Assembly (NCBI GenBank): GCA_905215695.1
Contig: CAJMQN010000002.1
Coordinates: 186,001-250,000 of the forward strand
Direction: 5' to 3'
DNA length: 64,000 nucleotides
Source: an uncultured bacterium
GTDB lineage: Bacteria > Bacillota > Clostridia > Christensenellales > HGM11417
Part shown: positions 47,513 to 56,725 of the stretch, in pieces
Position numbering within the stretch: the first letter of the stretch is position 1
How the letters are laid out: each line of letters starts with the position of its first letter
Translations under genes and position numbers: made by a program
The notes under the pieces: model-generated
What the model saw: only the letters and a program-made list of their open reading frames with translations
Databases searched by the model: none
What the model was told of the DNA's origin: nothing

Positions 47513-48082
47513 TCAGCCGTTTCGTTCAACAGCTTTAATTCCCTCATAGCGGCGCGTATAGAGCGGGAGACGTTCCGTAAGAAGCGCGATCGCCTCCTCC
47601 GCCGACTCCACGCCGTAACAGCGGTCGTCGAAGGGATAACGCTTGCGGTGGTCGATACAGGTGTCCGCTACCTTTTTGCTCGTACCCTCCACGTTCTTGA
47701 AGGAAACAATCATGCGGAGCTGCGCCCACGCGCTCGAGACCTCGCAGAGCGTGCCCGCGCCGCCGCCGACCACAATGACCGCCTCGGAGTTTCCGACGAT
47801 GACGTTTCGGAACAGGTCGAGACCCGTCGCAATCACAATGTCCGCGCACTCGTTTGCGAGGCGTTCGTCGAACTGCGGAAGGATCGCGATCGTATCCCCT
47901 TCCCGATACTTTTCGGAGGCGTGCGCGCCCCGGAACGCCGCCTGCATGACGCCCCCCAATCCGCCCGACGCGACGCGGTAGCCCGCGTCCACAAGCGCTT
48001 TTCCCATCTCAAACGCCATACGGTATTTGTCGCTGTTTTCATCAATCCAGGCGTCGCCTACGACTGATATGATCTTTCTCAT
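47513..48082 (-). CDS. LOG-family (TIGR00725-like) nucleotide-binding protein
   Basis: A 189-residue Rossmann-like protein: ISVVGDAWIDENSDKYRMAFEMG, VASGGLGGVMQAAFRGAH, and AVIVVGGGAGTLCEVSSAW, the last being the SLOG PGGxGTxxE-type motif in the variant GGGAGTLCE. Relatives include cytokinin-type phosphoribohydrolases and proteins that may bind molybdenum cofactor or nucleotides; the true substrate is unknown. The ATG of MRKIISVVG is preferred, with AAGGAG six bases before it; a GTG two codons upstream lies within that site. Confidence 0.85.
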   Translation of the reverse strand: MRKIISVVGDAWIDENSDKYRMAFEMGKALVDAGYRVASGGLGGVMQAAFRGAHASEKYREGDTIAILPQFDERLANECADIVIATGLDLFRNVIVGNSEAVIVVGGGAGTLCEVSSAWAQLRMIVSFKNVEGTSKKVADTCIDHRKRYPFDDRCYGVESAEEAIALLTERLPLYTRRYEGIKAVERNG

Positions 48083-48152
48083 GGTCACTCCTTGTTGTCT
48101 TTTACGTTCATTTTATGTATTTATACGGCAATATGTGAGATTTTAAACAGAT

Positions 48153-48186
48153 GCCCGCCCCCGAATATCGGGAACGGGCGTTTTTT
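48153..48186. terminator. Hairpin between the LOG-family and DUF2188 genes
   Basis: GCCCG ... CGGGC with an inner CCCG-ATAT-CGGG-type stem, followed by TTTTTT on the plus strand and by A/T-rich sequence on the minus strand. It probably ends the minus-strand DUF2188 transcript, although the better T-run faces the other way. Confidence 0.45.
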
Positions 48187-48193
48187 CTCTCTT

Positions 48194-48832
48194 TTACTTC
48201 TGCTTTTTTTGGAACTTTCCGTCCTTTTTGTGCACCGTCATGTTGACGTCCTGCCGCTTTGAAAGCTCCTTTGCAATCTCGAGCGCCTCTTTTTTGGTCT
48301 TGACGCGGCGGGTCACGCGCGTGTTGTTGTCCTTCTTGACCACCCAAGTGAAGGTCTCGCGGTCATATACCACGCGGTAACCGCTCTCGGACTTCTTCGC
48401 GTCGGGGTGACGGACTTCCACGTCGTTGTGGTCGTCCTCGTCCACCTCCGGCTCGGGTTCGGGCTCGGCGGGCGTCTCCTCCTCGGGACGTTCGGACACG
48501 GGCGCAGGCTCTTCCTCCGGTTCGGGAGCAGGCTCTTCCTCAAATGCGGGTGCGGGTTCGGATTCCGAAACGGGCGCGGATTCCTCTTCCGGCTCGGGTT
48601 CGGGCTCGACAGTCACATTTTCCTCTTCGGGCAGAATTTCCTCTTCGGGCGCGGTTTTTTCTTCCTGCCCCGGTTCGGGAATCTCCGAATCCGCGTTCTG
48701 CGGCTCTTCGGTATTCTTGGGTGCGTCCTTCTTGTCCGTGCAGAGGAGCACGATGATACAGATTACGATGATGAGACCCAGCGTCAGCCAAATCCAATTC
48801 GCTTGCAAAAATTCTACAAAACCCAGTAACAT
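48194..48832 (-). CDS. Membrane-anchored Pro/Glu-rich protein with DUF2188 domain
   Basis: A 212-residue protein. Residues 8-32 form one membrane span (WIWLTLGLIIVICIIVLLC). Residues 35-135 are a low-complexity Glu/Pro stalk (EPEPEPEEE and similar). The C-terminal 60 residues (GYRVVYDRETFTWVVKKDN...EALEIAKELSKRQ) are a DUF2188 domain, a small basic fold of unknown role. AAGGAG lies ten bases before the ATG. A stalk that holds a basic domain away from the membrane could reach nucleic acid (inference). Confidence 0.8.
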   Translation of the reverse strand: MLLGFVEFLQANWIWLTLGLIIVICIIVLLCTDKKDAPKNTEEPQNADSEIPEPGQEEKTAPEEEILPEEENVTVEPEPEPEEESAPVSESEPAPAFEEEPAPEPEEEPAPVSERPEEETPAEPEPEPEVDEDDHNDVEVRHPDAKKSESGYRVVYDRETFTWVVKKDNNTRVTRRVKTKKEALEIAKELSKRQDVNMTVHKKDGKFQKKQK

Positions 48833-48854
48833 TGCTCATTATCTCCTTGGTTTT

Positions 48855-50144
48855 TTATTTCAAATGGAATGCTTTTTCGATGTCCTCGACTTCCTTGTCC
48901 GAAATGGGCACGGCTTTGCCGATGAGACGGGACTGCATCAGCGTGTCCGCCGTGAAGTCCGCGACTTCGAGCGTATCGAACGCCTTTAACAGCGAGGAGC
49001 CGACGACGAGCACCGCGTCATTCTCCACCACCACGACCGGACTCGAAAGGCTCGCAAGTTCGGACGCCTTTTCGGGCTGTCTGTGCAGGGTTCCGAAGGG
49101 AAGCGTCTGTACCCGCCGCATGTTGATATAGCTCTCGGGAATCGTGCGGGAATCGATTTCGCTCCGCGTGATACCAAACGCCATGACGTTGGTCGGATGC
49201 GCGATGATGACCGAATTGATTTCGGGGTGATTTTCGAGAATGGATTTGTGCACGAGGACGCTCTTGGAGGGGATTTTGCCCGCCTCGCGCCAGCCGTGGT
49301 CGATGCGCACGATGTCCTCGGGTTCGAGGTAACAGCGGTCCACGTTGTGCGGCGTAATCAAAAAGCTGTCGGGACCGAGACGCACCGAAATCGTGCCCTG
49401 CGTGCTTGTAAACAGGTGCTGGCGGTAGCTGCGTTTGACGAAATCCGCCATTTCCCTGCGCGCCTCGCGTTCCGCCGAGCCGTGCTCGCTCGGAATGAAT
49501 TCGGACAAATCGGCGAGACGGCGGTTGCGCGCGATGTCGATTTGGTCCTCGGTCAGCGGAACGGCTTTCCCCAAAATATTCGACTTGATGTCGAGCTTGG
49601 CGCAGTACTCGAGGGTCTCGAAACGCTTGAACGCCTCGAAGATGTCGTTGCCGCACACCACGACCCCGTGATTGTCCATCATCACCACGTTTCTGCCCGC
49701 TTTGAATTCCTTGGCGATATTCTTGCCGAGCTTCATGGAGCCGGGGATTTCGTAGCCCGCGATGCCCACTTTGCCGCAGACGATTTCCGCATTGGCGATG
49801 ATTCGGGTGTCCGGCGCCTTGCGCAAAAGACTGTAGGAGACGAGCGCGGGCGGATGCGCGTGCAGGACGCAGCGCACGTCCGGACGGGTCTCATAGACGA
49901 GCTTGTGGAAGGGAAGCTCCACCGACGGCTTGTGCTTGGAGAGCACGCTTCCGTCCGGCTTGACGCAGACGATGTCCTCCCGCGTCAGCGAACCCTTGTC
50001 GATTCCGCCGGGCGTGATCCAGATGTCTCCGTCCCCGTCCAAAATCGAGATATTTCCCCCGCTCGTCGTCGTCAGACCGTACCGGTAGATGCGGTCCATC
50101 ATCATGACGAGCTGGTCCTTTGGGTGCAACAGCTCAAATTTCAT
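48855..50144 (-). CDS. Tandem class II aldolase/adducin-domain protein
   Basis: A 429-residue protein made of two class II aldolase domains (about 1-210 and 220-429). The first is complete: TTTSGGNISI, KPSVELPFH (catalytic Glu), CVLHAHPPALV (metal His pair) and MDNHGVVVCG (third His). In the second, TQGTISVRL, IIAHPTNVM and VENDAVLVVG align with these, but one His of the pair and the last His are gone, so its metal site is broken. Likely acts on a phosphorylated sugar such as fuculose- or ribulose-phosphate; the substrate is unknown. It has its own promoter. Confidence 0.87.
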   Translation of the reverse strand: MKFELLHPKDQLVMMMDRIYRYGLTTTSGGNISILDGDGDIWITPGGIDKGSLTREDIVCVKPDGSVLSKHKPSVELPFHKLVYETRPDVRCVLHAHPPALVSYSLLRKAPDTRIIANAEIVCGKVGIAGYEIPGSMKLGKNIAKEFKAGRNVVMMDNHGVVVCGNDIFEAFKRFETLEYCAKLDIKSNILGKAVPLTEDQIDIARNRRLADLSEFIPSEHGSAEREARREMADFVKRSYRQHLFTSTQGTISVRLGPDSFLITPHNVDRCYLEPEDIVRIDHGWREAGKIPSKSVLVHKSILENHPEINSVIIAHPTNVMAFGITRSEIDSRTIPESYINMRRVQTLPFGTLHRQPEKASELASLSSPVVVVENDAVLVVGSSLLKAFDTLEVADFTADTLMQSRLIGKAVPISDKEVEDIEKAFHLK

Positions 50145-50168
50145 AAAAAATTACTCCTTCCGTGTATG

Positions 50169-50197
50169 ATTATACCCTTTTTTCGGTAAGATTTCAA
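50169..50197 (-). promoter_or_regulatory. Sigma-A promoter of the aldolase gene
   Basis: TTGAAA (50197-50192) and TATAAT (50174-50169) on the minus strand with 17 bases between; start near 50162, about 18 bases before the ATG. Confidence 0.87.
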
Positions 50198-50255
50198 CCC
50201 TTTTTCCCAAATCTTCCTTTTTTCGCGAAAAGTTTTCGCTTTTTGTCTCGCCCGT

Positions 50256-50284
50256 TTGACATCGGAGAGCGAATCAAGTAAAAT
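50256..50284 (+). promoter_or_regulatory. Sigma-A promoter of the branched-chain amino acid operon
   Basis: TTGACA (50256-50261) and TAAAAT (50279-50284), 17-base spacer. The ATG of ilvB is 14 bases after the -10, so the leader would be only about eight bases. There is no room for a T-box or peptide attenuator. Confidence 0.85.
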
Positions 50285-50298
50285 ATATATACCCTATT

Positions 50299-51858
50299 AT
50301 GCGGAAAGGAAGCAGGATTCTTGTAAAAACACTGGCGGAATGCGGAGTCGATACCGTTTTCGGCTACCCCGGCAGTTATGTTCTCGACGTCTATGATGAA
50401 TTATATGCATCATCGGGCAAAATTCGGCACTTCGAGACCTGCCACGAACAGCACGCCTGCCATGCCGCGGACGGTTTTTCCCGCGCCGCGGGCAGAGCCG
50501 GCGTCGTCCTCGCCACCTCGGGTCCGGGCGCGACCAACCTCGTCACCGGCATCGCCTGCGCCTATATGGACTCCGTTCCCCTCGTTGCAATTACGGGAAA
50601 CGTTCCCCTCGCCATTCTCGGCAAGGACAACTTTCAGGAAGTTGACATCACGGGCATTACCATGCCCGTCACCAAACACAACTTTATCGTACATGACGTC
50701 TCCGAACTCGAGGAAACCGTTGTGCGCGCCTTTGAAATCGCCGAGAGCGGGAGAAAGGGTCCTGTCCTTATCGACCTTCCCCACGACGTCCTGACGGGCA
50801 GAGCGGATGTCCGGGGGCTCAAAAAGGCGGTTCTTCCCCCGCCCTGCGCCACGGACGAACAGGTGCGCGGGGCGGCGCAGCTCCTGTCCGCCGCAAAGCG
50901 TCCGCTTCTCCTCGCGGGGGGCGGCGTATCGGGAGAGGCGCTCAAAGCGTTTGTCTCCGCGACGGGGATTCCCGTCTGCCACACCATGACCGCCTGTGCC
51001 GCCGCAGGCGGGCTTTCCACCCGCGTCGGCATGGTCGGGCTTTGGGGGGACGCGCGCGCGAACCGGGCGGTCTCGGAGTGCGACCTCCTGCTCGCGGTCG
51101 GCACGCGGTTTTCGGATCGGGTCACAAACGCCCTGCCCAATATCGGCAGACGCGCCGTCATTCACGTCGATCTCGACCGCGCCGAACTCGGAAAGAACGT
51201 CCCCCCCGCGCTCGCGGTCTGCGGGGACGCCGGGGATTTTCTTGCGCGGCTCGTTCGGGAACTCGTCGGCTTTCGCGCGACGGACTGGACGGAATCCGCG
51301 GAGATGGAACAGGGCTGGGACGGGGAATTTCCCCAAGCGCTCGCGGAGGCGCTCGAGAGCCTGCGCGGGCTGGGTGAGCAAATCAACCTTGCGACGGACG
51401 TCGGATTTCATCAGGTGTTCGCCGCGAAAAACTTTCCCTTTCTGCCCGGGGACAAATTCGTCTCGAGCTGCGGGCTGGGCGCAATGGGGTTCGGGCTCGG
51501 GGGCGCGATGGGCGCGTACCTCGCGAACGGCAAACCCACCGCGCTCATCACCGGGGACGGAAGTTTCCGCATGAACCTTTCGGAGCTCGTCACCGTCGCG
51601 CGGTACAGGCTGCCCCTCACCGTCGTCGTCTGCAACAACCGCTCGCTTGGCATGGTGCGCAGGCTACAGGAAATCAGGTTCGGGGGCAGAATTTTCGAGA
51701 CCGACGGCGTTGAGACCGATTTTGCCGCGGTCGCAAGGGGATTCGGCATTCCCGCCGAACGCACCGACGACCCCGCGCGGCTCGCGGAACTCCTCGCGTC
51801 CCGCCGGGGCGCGGATTCTCCGCTCGTCATCGACTTTTTGACCGGGAGGCTGTCATGA
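50299..51858 (+). CDS. ilvB: Acetolactate synthase large subunit
   Basis: A 519-residue ThDP enzyme (shorter than the usual 550-570) joining pyruvate to pyruvate or 2-oxobutyrate for valine, leucine and isoleucine. Seen: TVFGYPGSYVLDVYDEL, the catalytic Glu in CHEQHACHAADG, GKDNFQEVDITGITMPVTKH, and the ThDP motif GDGSFRMNLSEL...CNNRSLGMV. The start follows the family pattern; no ribosome binding site precedes it because the predicted leader is only about eight bases. It is coupled to ilvH by an ATGA overlap. Confidence 0.93.
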   Translation: MRKGSRILVKTLAECGVDTVFGYPGSYVLDVYDELYASSGKIRHFETCHEQHACHAADGFSRAAGRAGVVLATSGPGATNLVTGIACAYMDSVPLVAITGNVPLAILGKDNFQEVDITGITMPVTKHNFIVHDVSELEETVVRAFEIAESGRKGPVLIDLPHDVLTGRADVRGLKKAVLPPPCATDEQVRGAAQLLSAAKRPLLLAGGGVSGEALKAFVSATGIPVCHTMTACAAAGGLSTRVGMVGLWGDARANRAVSECDLLLAVGTRFSDRVTNALPNIGRRAVIHVDLDRAELGKNVPPALAVCGDAGDFLARLVRELVGFRATDWTESAEMEQGWDGEFPQALAEALESLRGLGEQINLATDVGFHQVFAAKNFPFLPGDKFVSSCGLGAMGFGLGGAMGAYLANGKPTALITGDGSFRMNLSELVTVARYRLPLTVVVCNNRSLGMVRRLQEIRFGGRIFETDGVETDFAAVARGFGIPAERTDDPARLAELLASRRGADSPLVIDFLTGRLS

Positions 51859-52364
51859 TTCAGAAATTTATCATCTCCATGCTCGTCGATAACCGCTCGG
51901 GCGTTCTCACCCGAATCTCCGGACTCATCGCGCGGCGGGGGTACAACATCGACAGTCTGACCGTCTGCGAGACCGAAAACCGCGATTACTCCCGCATGAC
52001 CGTCGTCGTGCGCGGAGACAACCTTATTTTGACGCAGATTACCGCGCAGTTACAGAAACAGATCGACGTCAAGTCTCTGCGCGTCCTCGACGAACACCTC
52101 ATTGAGCGCGAACTTCTGCTCGTCAAGCTCGAGGCGCCCGCCGAAAAGCGGGGACAGCTCCTCGAGGTTGCGAAAATCTACAAGGCAAAGACCATCGACC
52201 TCTCACCCCGCTCCGTCATCTTCGAGCTGACGGGGGATTCCGAAAAAATCAACGCCTTTGTCGAGGTCGTCAAGGAGCACAATATCCTCGAGCTCGCAAG
52301 GACGGGTTCCTGTGCGCTGCAGAGAGGGGACAATACTTTGGGAGAAAAAGGAGAAGGGCTATGA
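51855..52364 (+). CDS. ilvH: Acetolactate synthase regulatory small subunit
   Basis: A 169-residue ACT-domain protein: FIISMLVDNRSGVLTRISGLIARRGYNIDSLTV is the ACT domain that binds valine, and the C-terminal half carries the usual DLSPRSVIFELTGDSEKINAF. It activates and feedback-regulates IlvB. Both ends overlap neighbouring genes by four bases. Confidence 0.95.
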   Translation: MIQKFIISMLVDNRSGVLTRISGLIARRGYNIDSLTVCETENRDYSRMTVVVRGDNLILTQITAQLQKQIDVKSLRVLDEHLIERELLLVKLEAPAEKRGQLLEVAKIYKAKTIDLSPRSVIFELTGDSEKINAFVEVVKEHNILELARTGSCALQRGDNTLGEKGEGL

Positions 52365-53893
52365 GCAATTTTGCCGAAAGTTTCGACAACGAGCCGCAGA
52401 GAGAAATCCTGCGCGCCGCGGGGTATTTCGACGAGGACATCAAAAAACCTTTTATCGGGGTCATTTCCGCCTACAATCCGCTCATGACCGGGCACAGAGG
52501 TCTGCGGGAACTCGAGGCGGCGGTCTCCCGGGGCATCATCGACAAGGGGGGCACGCCCGTCGTTCTGCCCCTCTCCTCGGTGTGCGCGGGGCTTGCAAAC
52601 GGACACCACGGCGCGAAGTTTTCGCTCCCCTCCCGGGAGCTGACCGCGGACGCGGTCGAGACCCTCGCCGCCGCGCACGCGCTGGACGGCGCGGTCTGTC
52701 TCGGGTCCTGCGGCATGACCGTCGCGGGCATGGTGCTCGGGCTCATCCGCGCGGGAGTCCCCGGACTCATCGTCGGGAACGGGAGCAGGTGCGCCGGATG
52801 CGCGGAGGGCAACTGCGGCGGTATGCCCGAGAGCATGAACCTCGCGGTCGAGGCGCTCGGGCTTTCCCTGCCCGGGAATTCCACCCTGCCCGGGGACACG
52901 ACGGAGCGCAGGGCGCTCGCCCGGCGGACGGGCGAGGCGGTCATGGAGGCGGTCAAGCATCAGCTCGCCCCGCGCAGGGTCATCACCCTCGCCGCGCTCA
53001 AAAACGCGATTGCGCTCAATATGGCGGTTCTCCCCTCCACCGACACCCTTTTGCACCTCCTTGCGATCGGCAGGGCGCTCGGGTTCAACTTCGAGAAATT
53101 TTTAAAGCCCGAAATTCTCAATCAGATTTCGGCAAAGACTCCCCTGCTCGCGGACGTCCGCGTCCCCTTGCGGGCGCTCGACGCCGCGGGGGGAACGGGC
53201 GCGGCGATTGCCGCGCTGCTCGCCGCAAAACTTTTGGACGGCACCGCGCTCACCGCGACGGGCAAGACCCTCGCGAAAGTCTATGGCAAGTGCGAAATCA
53301 CGAATCAAAACGTCCTGCACACGCCCGCGAATCCCTATGAAAAATACGGCGGACTGCTCATTTTACAGGGCAATCTCGCGGAAAACGGCGCGGTCGTGCG
53401 CCGGGCGGGACTCGACCCCATGACAGTATTTTCGGGTCCGGCGCGGGTATTCGATTCCGTCGAGGACGCTGCGCTTGCCGCGAGCGGCGGCACGCTTCGG
53501 GAAGGGGACGTCGCCGTCGTCCGGTTCGAGGGTCCCAAAGGGGGTCCGGGTATGCGGGAGATCACGCCCTTCCTCGCCGCGCTCAAAAAGGCGGGACTTT
53601 CGGGGAAGGTCGCGACGGTCACCGACGGACGAATCGCGAGCGACGCCGAGGGGCTCAACGTCTGCCACGTCTCCCCCGAGGCTTACGGCTCCAATCCCCT
53701 CGCTGTACTCCGGGACGACGACGTCGTCGAAATCGACCTGCGCAAGGCGCGCATCTCCGTCAAACTTTCGGGAAAGGAACTCGAACAGCGCAAGCGCCGT
53801 CTGCACGTGGATGAAAAGGACATATCCGGCGTATTGCGACGGTACAAGGATCTCGCGGAGGACGCGTCTCTCGGCGCGGGCACAGGGGAATGA
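52361..53893 (+). CDS. IlvD/Edd-family protein lacking canonical active-site residues
   Basis: A 510-residue member of the dihydroxy-acid dehydratase family (usual length 550-610). The fold is clear: GHHGAKFSLPSRELTADAVE, AENGAVVRRAGLDP, VRFEGPKGGPGMREI. But key sites differ from E. coli IlvD: the DDGIAMGH metal loop is CAGLANGH (75-82), NCDKITPGM is SCGMTVAGM (116-124), losing the Asp and the Lys that hold magnesium, and DGRFSGGTSG is DGRIASDAEG (422-431), losing the catalytic Ser. Cysteines remain at 75, 117, 144, 147 and 152. The ilv operon position argues for IlvD; the residues argue for another or altered reaction. Confidence 0.8.
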   Translation: MSNFAESFDNEPQREILRAAGYFDEDIKKPFIGVISAYNPLMTGHRGLRELEAAVSRGIIDKGGTPVVLPLSSVCAGLANGHHGAKFSLPSRELTADAVETLAAAHALDGAVCLGSCGMTVAGMVLGLIRAGVPGLIVGNGSRCAGCAEGNCGGMPESMNLAVEALGLSLPGNSTLPGDTTERRALARRTGEAVMEAVKHQLAPRRVITLAALKNAIALNMAVLPSTDTLLHLLAIGRALGFNFEKFLKPEILNQISAKTPLLADVRVPLRALDAAGGTGAAIAALLAAKLLDGTALTATGKTLAKVYGKCEITNQNVLHTPANPYEKYGGLLILQGNLAENGAVVRRAGLDPMTVFSGPARVFDSVEDAALAASGGTLREGDVAVVRFEGPKGGPGMREITPFLAALKKAGLSGKVATVTDGRIASDAEGLNVCHVSPEAYGSNPLAVLRDDDVVEIDLRKARISVKLSGKELEQRKRRLHVDEKDISGVLRRYKDLAEDASLGAGTGE

Positions 53894-55446
53894 GTACGGC
53901 ACTCAATCGGCGGATTTCCGTGCTCGACACCACCCTGCGGGACGGCTGTCAAGGCAAAAACGTCAATTTCTCCCTCGAGGACAAGCGGGCGGTTCTTCTC
54001 ACGCTCGAGGCGCTCGGCATCGACTTTGTGGAGGCGGGAAATCCCGGTTCGAATCCGAAGGACGCCGCGTTTTTCGCGGAGGTGCGGAGCGACAGGCTCG
54101 CCGCCTTCGGGAGCACCTGCCGAAAGAATACCGAGGCGGAAGAGGATTCCGGGCTCGCCCTGCTCGCGGAATGCGGCGCGCCCACCGTCTGTATCTTCGG
54201 CAAGTGCTCCGCCTTCCACGCGGAGAACATTCTGCGCTGTCCGCCCGAGGAGAATTTTCGCATGATTGCCGATTCGGTCGCATTCTTAAAGGCGGCGGGA
54301 AAGAAGGTCATCTTTGACGCGGAACACTATTTCGACGGGTATCGGGAAAACCCGGACTTTGCGCTCGCCGCGCTCGGCGCGGCAAAGAGCGCGGGCGCGG
54401 ACATCCTCTGTCTCTGCGACACCAACGGCGGGAGCTTTCCCGAAGAGGTGTACCGCATTGTCGGGGAGACGGCAAAAGCATTCCCCGACGCGGTTCTCGG
54501 CATCCACGCGCACGACGACATGGGGTGCGCGGTGGCGGTCTCGATCGCCGCGGTCAAGGCGGGCTGCGCGCACGTGCAGGGCACGCTGACCGGGTTCGGG
54601 GAACGGTGCGGAAACACCAATCTCTCCGCTCTTCTCCCCTCCCTCGTCCTCAAGCTCGGGTGCGAAATTCCCGGGCTTCGGCTGGAGGCGCTCACCTCTT
54701 CGGTGCGCAAGATTTACGAGATTTCCAACTTCGTCATGCCCGACAATCTGCCCTACGTGGGGAGCGCGGCGTTTACGCACAAGGCGGGCATGCACGCGGA
54801 CGGCGTATTGAAGGCGCGTTCCGCCTTCGAGCATATCCCGCCCGAGGCGGTGGGAAACGACAGGCACTTTGCGCTCTCCGAGATTTCGGGAAGGAGCGTG
54901 CTCCGCGAAAAGCTGAAGGGCACGCCCTACGCGGACTCCGAAGAGAAACTCGCCAAGGTGCGGGACGAACTCAAGAGAGCCGAACTCGAGGGGTACGCCT
55001 TCGAGACCGCGGAGGCGAGTTTTCTCCTACGTCTAGCAAAACTCTTCGGGGACTACAAACCCTTTTTCGAGCTTGTGAGCTTTAAGACCATCTCCGAACA
55101 GCCCGAAATCGAGGGCGTCGCCGCGACCGCCGTCGTCAAGGCGCGGGTGGACGGGAAACCCACCCTCTGCGCCGCGGAGGGGGACGGACCTATCAACGCG
55201 CTCGACAAGGCTTTAAAGGGCGCGCTGTACGCTTTCTATCCCGCCCTGCATCGGGTTTCGCTCACCGACTACAAGGTGCGTGTCATCAATCCCGAAAATA
55301 CCACAGCCGCCCGCGTCCGCGTGCTCATTTCCTCCACGGACGGCAAAGAGAGCTGGTCCACCGTCGGCGTCTCCGAGGACGTCGTACACGCAAGTTTTAT
55401 CGCGCTATCCGACAGTCTGGAGTACTATCTCCGGCTGAACACATAA
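53890..55446 (+). CDS. cimA: (R)-citramalate synthase
   Basis: A 518-residue enzyme of the isopropylmalate/citramalate synthase family. VLDTTLRDGCQGKNVNFS is the metal-binding start, and VIFDAEHYFDGY, CDTNGGSFPEE and GIHAHDDMGCAVA are distinctive of CimA rather than LeuA. The C-terminal 150 residues are the regulatory domain (EGDGPINALDKAL). It condenses pyruvate with acetyl-CoA; LeuCD and LeuB then give 2-oxobutyrate, the isoleucine precursor. The frame overlaps the ilvD-like gene by four bases. No separate leuA is in the window. Confidence 0.92.
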   Translation: MSTALNRRISVLDTTLRDGCQGKNVNFSLEDKRAVLLTLEALGIDFVEAGNPGSNPKDAAFFAEVRSDRLAAFGSTCRKNTEAEEDSGLALLAECGAPTVCIFGKCSAFHAENILRCPPEENFRMIADSVAFLKAAGKKVIFDAEHYFDGYRENPDFALAALGAAKSAGADILCLCDTNGGSFPEEVYRIVGETAKAFPDAVLGIHAHDDMGCAVAVSIAAVKAGCAHVQGTLTGFGERCGNTNLSALLPSLVLKLGCEIPGLRLEALTSSVRKIYEISNFVMPDNLPYVGSAAFTHKAGMHADGVLKARSAFEHIPPEAVGNDRHFALSEISGRSVLREKLKGTPYADSEEKLAKVRDELKRAELEGYAFETAEASFLLRLAKLFGDYKPFFELVSFKTISEQPEIEGVAATAVVKARVDGKPTLCAAEGDGPINALDKALKGALYAFYPALHRVSLTDYKVRVINPENTTAARVRVLISSTDGKESWSTVGVSEDVVHASFIALSDSLEYYLRLNT

Positions 55447-55461
55447 AAAGGAGAAAAGATT

Positions 55462-56715
55462 ATGACACTGACACAGAAAATTCTCGCGAGAGCCGCGGGG
55501 AAACCCTCTGTCAAGGCGGGAGAACTCATCTTCTGCAACCTCGACATCGTCATGGGCAACGACATCACAAGCCCCGTCGCCATCTCGGAATTCGAGAAAG
55601 CGGGATTTCCGAAGGTCTTTGACCCCGAAAAGGTCGTCATTGTCCTCGACCACTTCACGCCCTGCAAGGACATCAAGTCCGCCAATCAGTGCATCGTCTG
55701 CCGCAATTTCGCCAAAAAGCACAAGCTTAAAAACTTCTTCGACGTGGCGGACATGGGCATCGAGCACGCGCTCCTGCCCGAGAAGGGACTCGCGCTCCCC
55801 TACACCTGCATGATCGGCGCGGACAGCCACACCTGCACCTACGGCGCGCTCGGCGCGTTCTCCACGGGCATCGGCTCGACGGATATGGCGAGCGGCATGT
55901 TCTCGGGCAAGGCGTGGTTCAAGGTTCCCGAGGCAATCAAGGTCAACCTTGTCGGAAAGCCCTCCGAGGTCGTTTCGGGCAAGGACGTTATTCTGCACCT
56001 CATCGGCAAAATCGGCGTCAACGGCGCGAACTATATGAGTCTCGAGTTCGTCGGGGAGGGGGTGAAACACCTCAATATGGACGACCGGTTCACCATCTGC
56101 AACATGGCGATCGAGTCGGGCGCAAAGAACGGAATCTTCGAGGTGGACGATATTACCCGCGAATACCTCAAAAACGTCACGGACAGGAGCTTTGAGATCC
56201 TTACGGCGGACGCCGACGCGGAATATGCGAGAGAAATTACAATCGACCTCTCCGAGCTTTCCCCGGTGGTCGCGTTCCCGCATCTCCCCGAGAACACAAA
56301 GACTTTTGACGAAATTGAAAAGCTCCCCCCCATCGACATCGACCAAGTTGTCATCGGAAGCTGTACCAACGGCAGAATCGAGGATCTGCGCGCCGCCGCA
56401 AAATATTTGAAGGGCAGGAAGGTCAAGGTGCGCACCATCATCTTCCCCGCGACCAAGAAAATCTATCTGCAAGCCATCGAGGAAGGACTGATTCAAATTT
56501 TCATCGAGGCGGGCGCGCTCGTCTCCACTCCCACCTGCGGTCCCTGTCTGGGCGGGCACATGGGAATCCTCGGAAACGGGGAGAAATGCGTCTCCTCCAC
56601 CAACCGCAATTTCGTGGGCAGAATGGGCGCGGCGGACAGCGAAGTCTATCTTGCCTCCCCCCTCACCTGCGCCGCCTGCGCCGTCAGCGGACGCATTACA
56701 AGACCCGTTTTATAG
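55462..56715 (+). CDS. leuC: 3-isopropylmalate/citramalate dehydratase large subunit
   Basis: A 417-residue aconitase-family large subunit (archaeal-type length). Seen: [42 protein letters not shown], and the 4Fe-4S ligands in IGSCTNGR and [21 protein letters not shown] precedes the ATG. It isomerises isopropylmalate and citramalate together with LeuD. The gap to leuD is ten bases. Confidence 0.95.
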   Translation: MTLTQKILARAAGKPSVKAGELIFCNLDIVMGNDITSPVAISEFEKAGFPKVFDPEKVVIVLDHFTPCKDIKSANQCIVCRNFAKKHKLKNFFDVADMGIEHALLPEKGLALPYTCMIGADSHTCTYGALGAFSTGIGSTDMASGMFSGKAWFKVPEAIKVNLVGKPSEVVSGKDVILHLIGKIGVNGANYMSLEFVGEGVKHLNMDDRFTICNMAIESGAKNGIFEVDDITREYLKNVTDRSFEILTADADAEYAREITIDLSELSPVVAFPHLPENTKTFDEIEKLPPIDIDQVVIGSCTNGRIEDLRAAAKYLKGRKVKVRTIIFPATKKIYLQAIEEGLIQIFIEAGALVSTPTCGPCLGGHMGILGNGEKCVSSTNRNFVGRMGAADSEVYLASPLTCAACAVSGRITRPVL

Positions 56716-56725
56716 GAGGTTTGTC

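Noticed and set aside
48153..48186. XRE operator, because it contains CCCGAATATCGGG
   Set aside because: The core resembles the operator at 46208-46222, but it is embedded in a longer hairpin with a T-run and is not near a promoter; a terminator is the simpler reading, though chance binding cannot be excluded.
50200..50298. T-box or leader-peptide attenuator before ilvB
   Set aside because: The consensus promoter leaves only about eight bases of leader, and no T-box sequence (GGGTGG-like antiterminator) is present.
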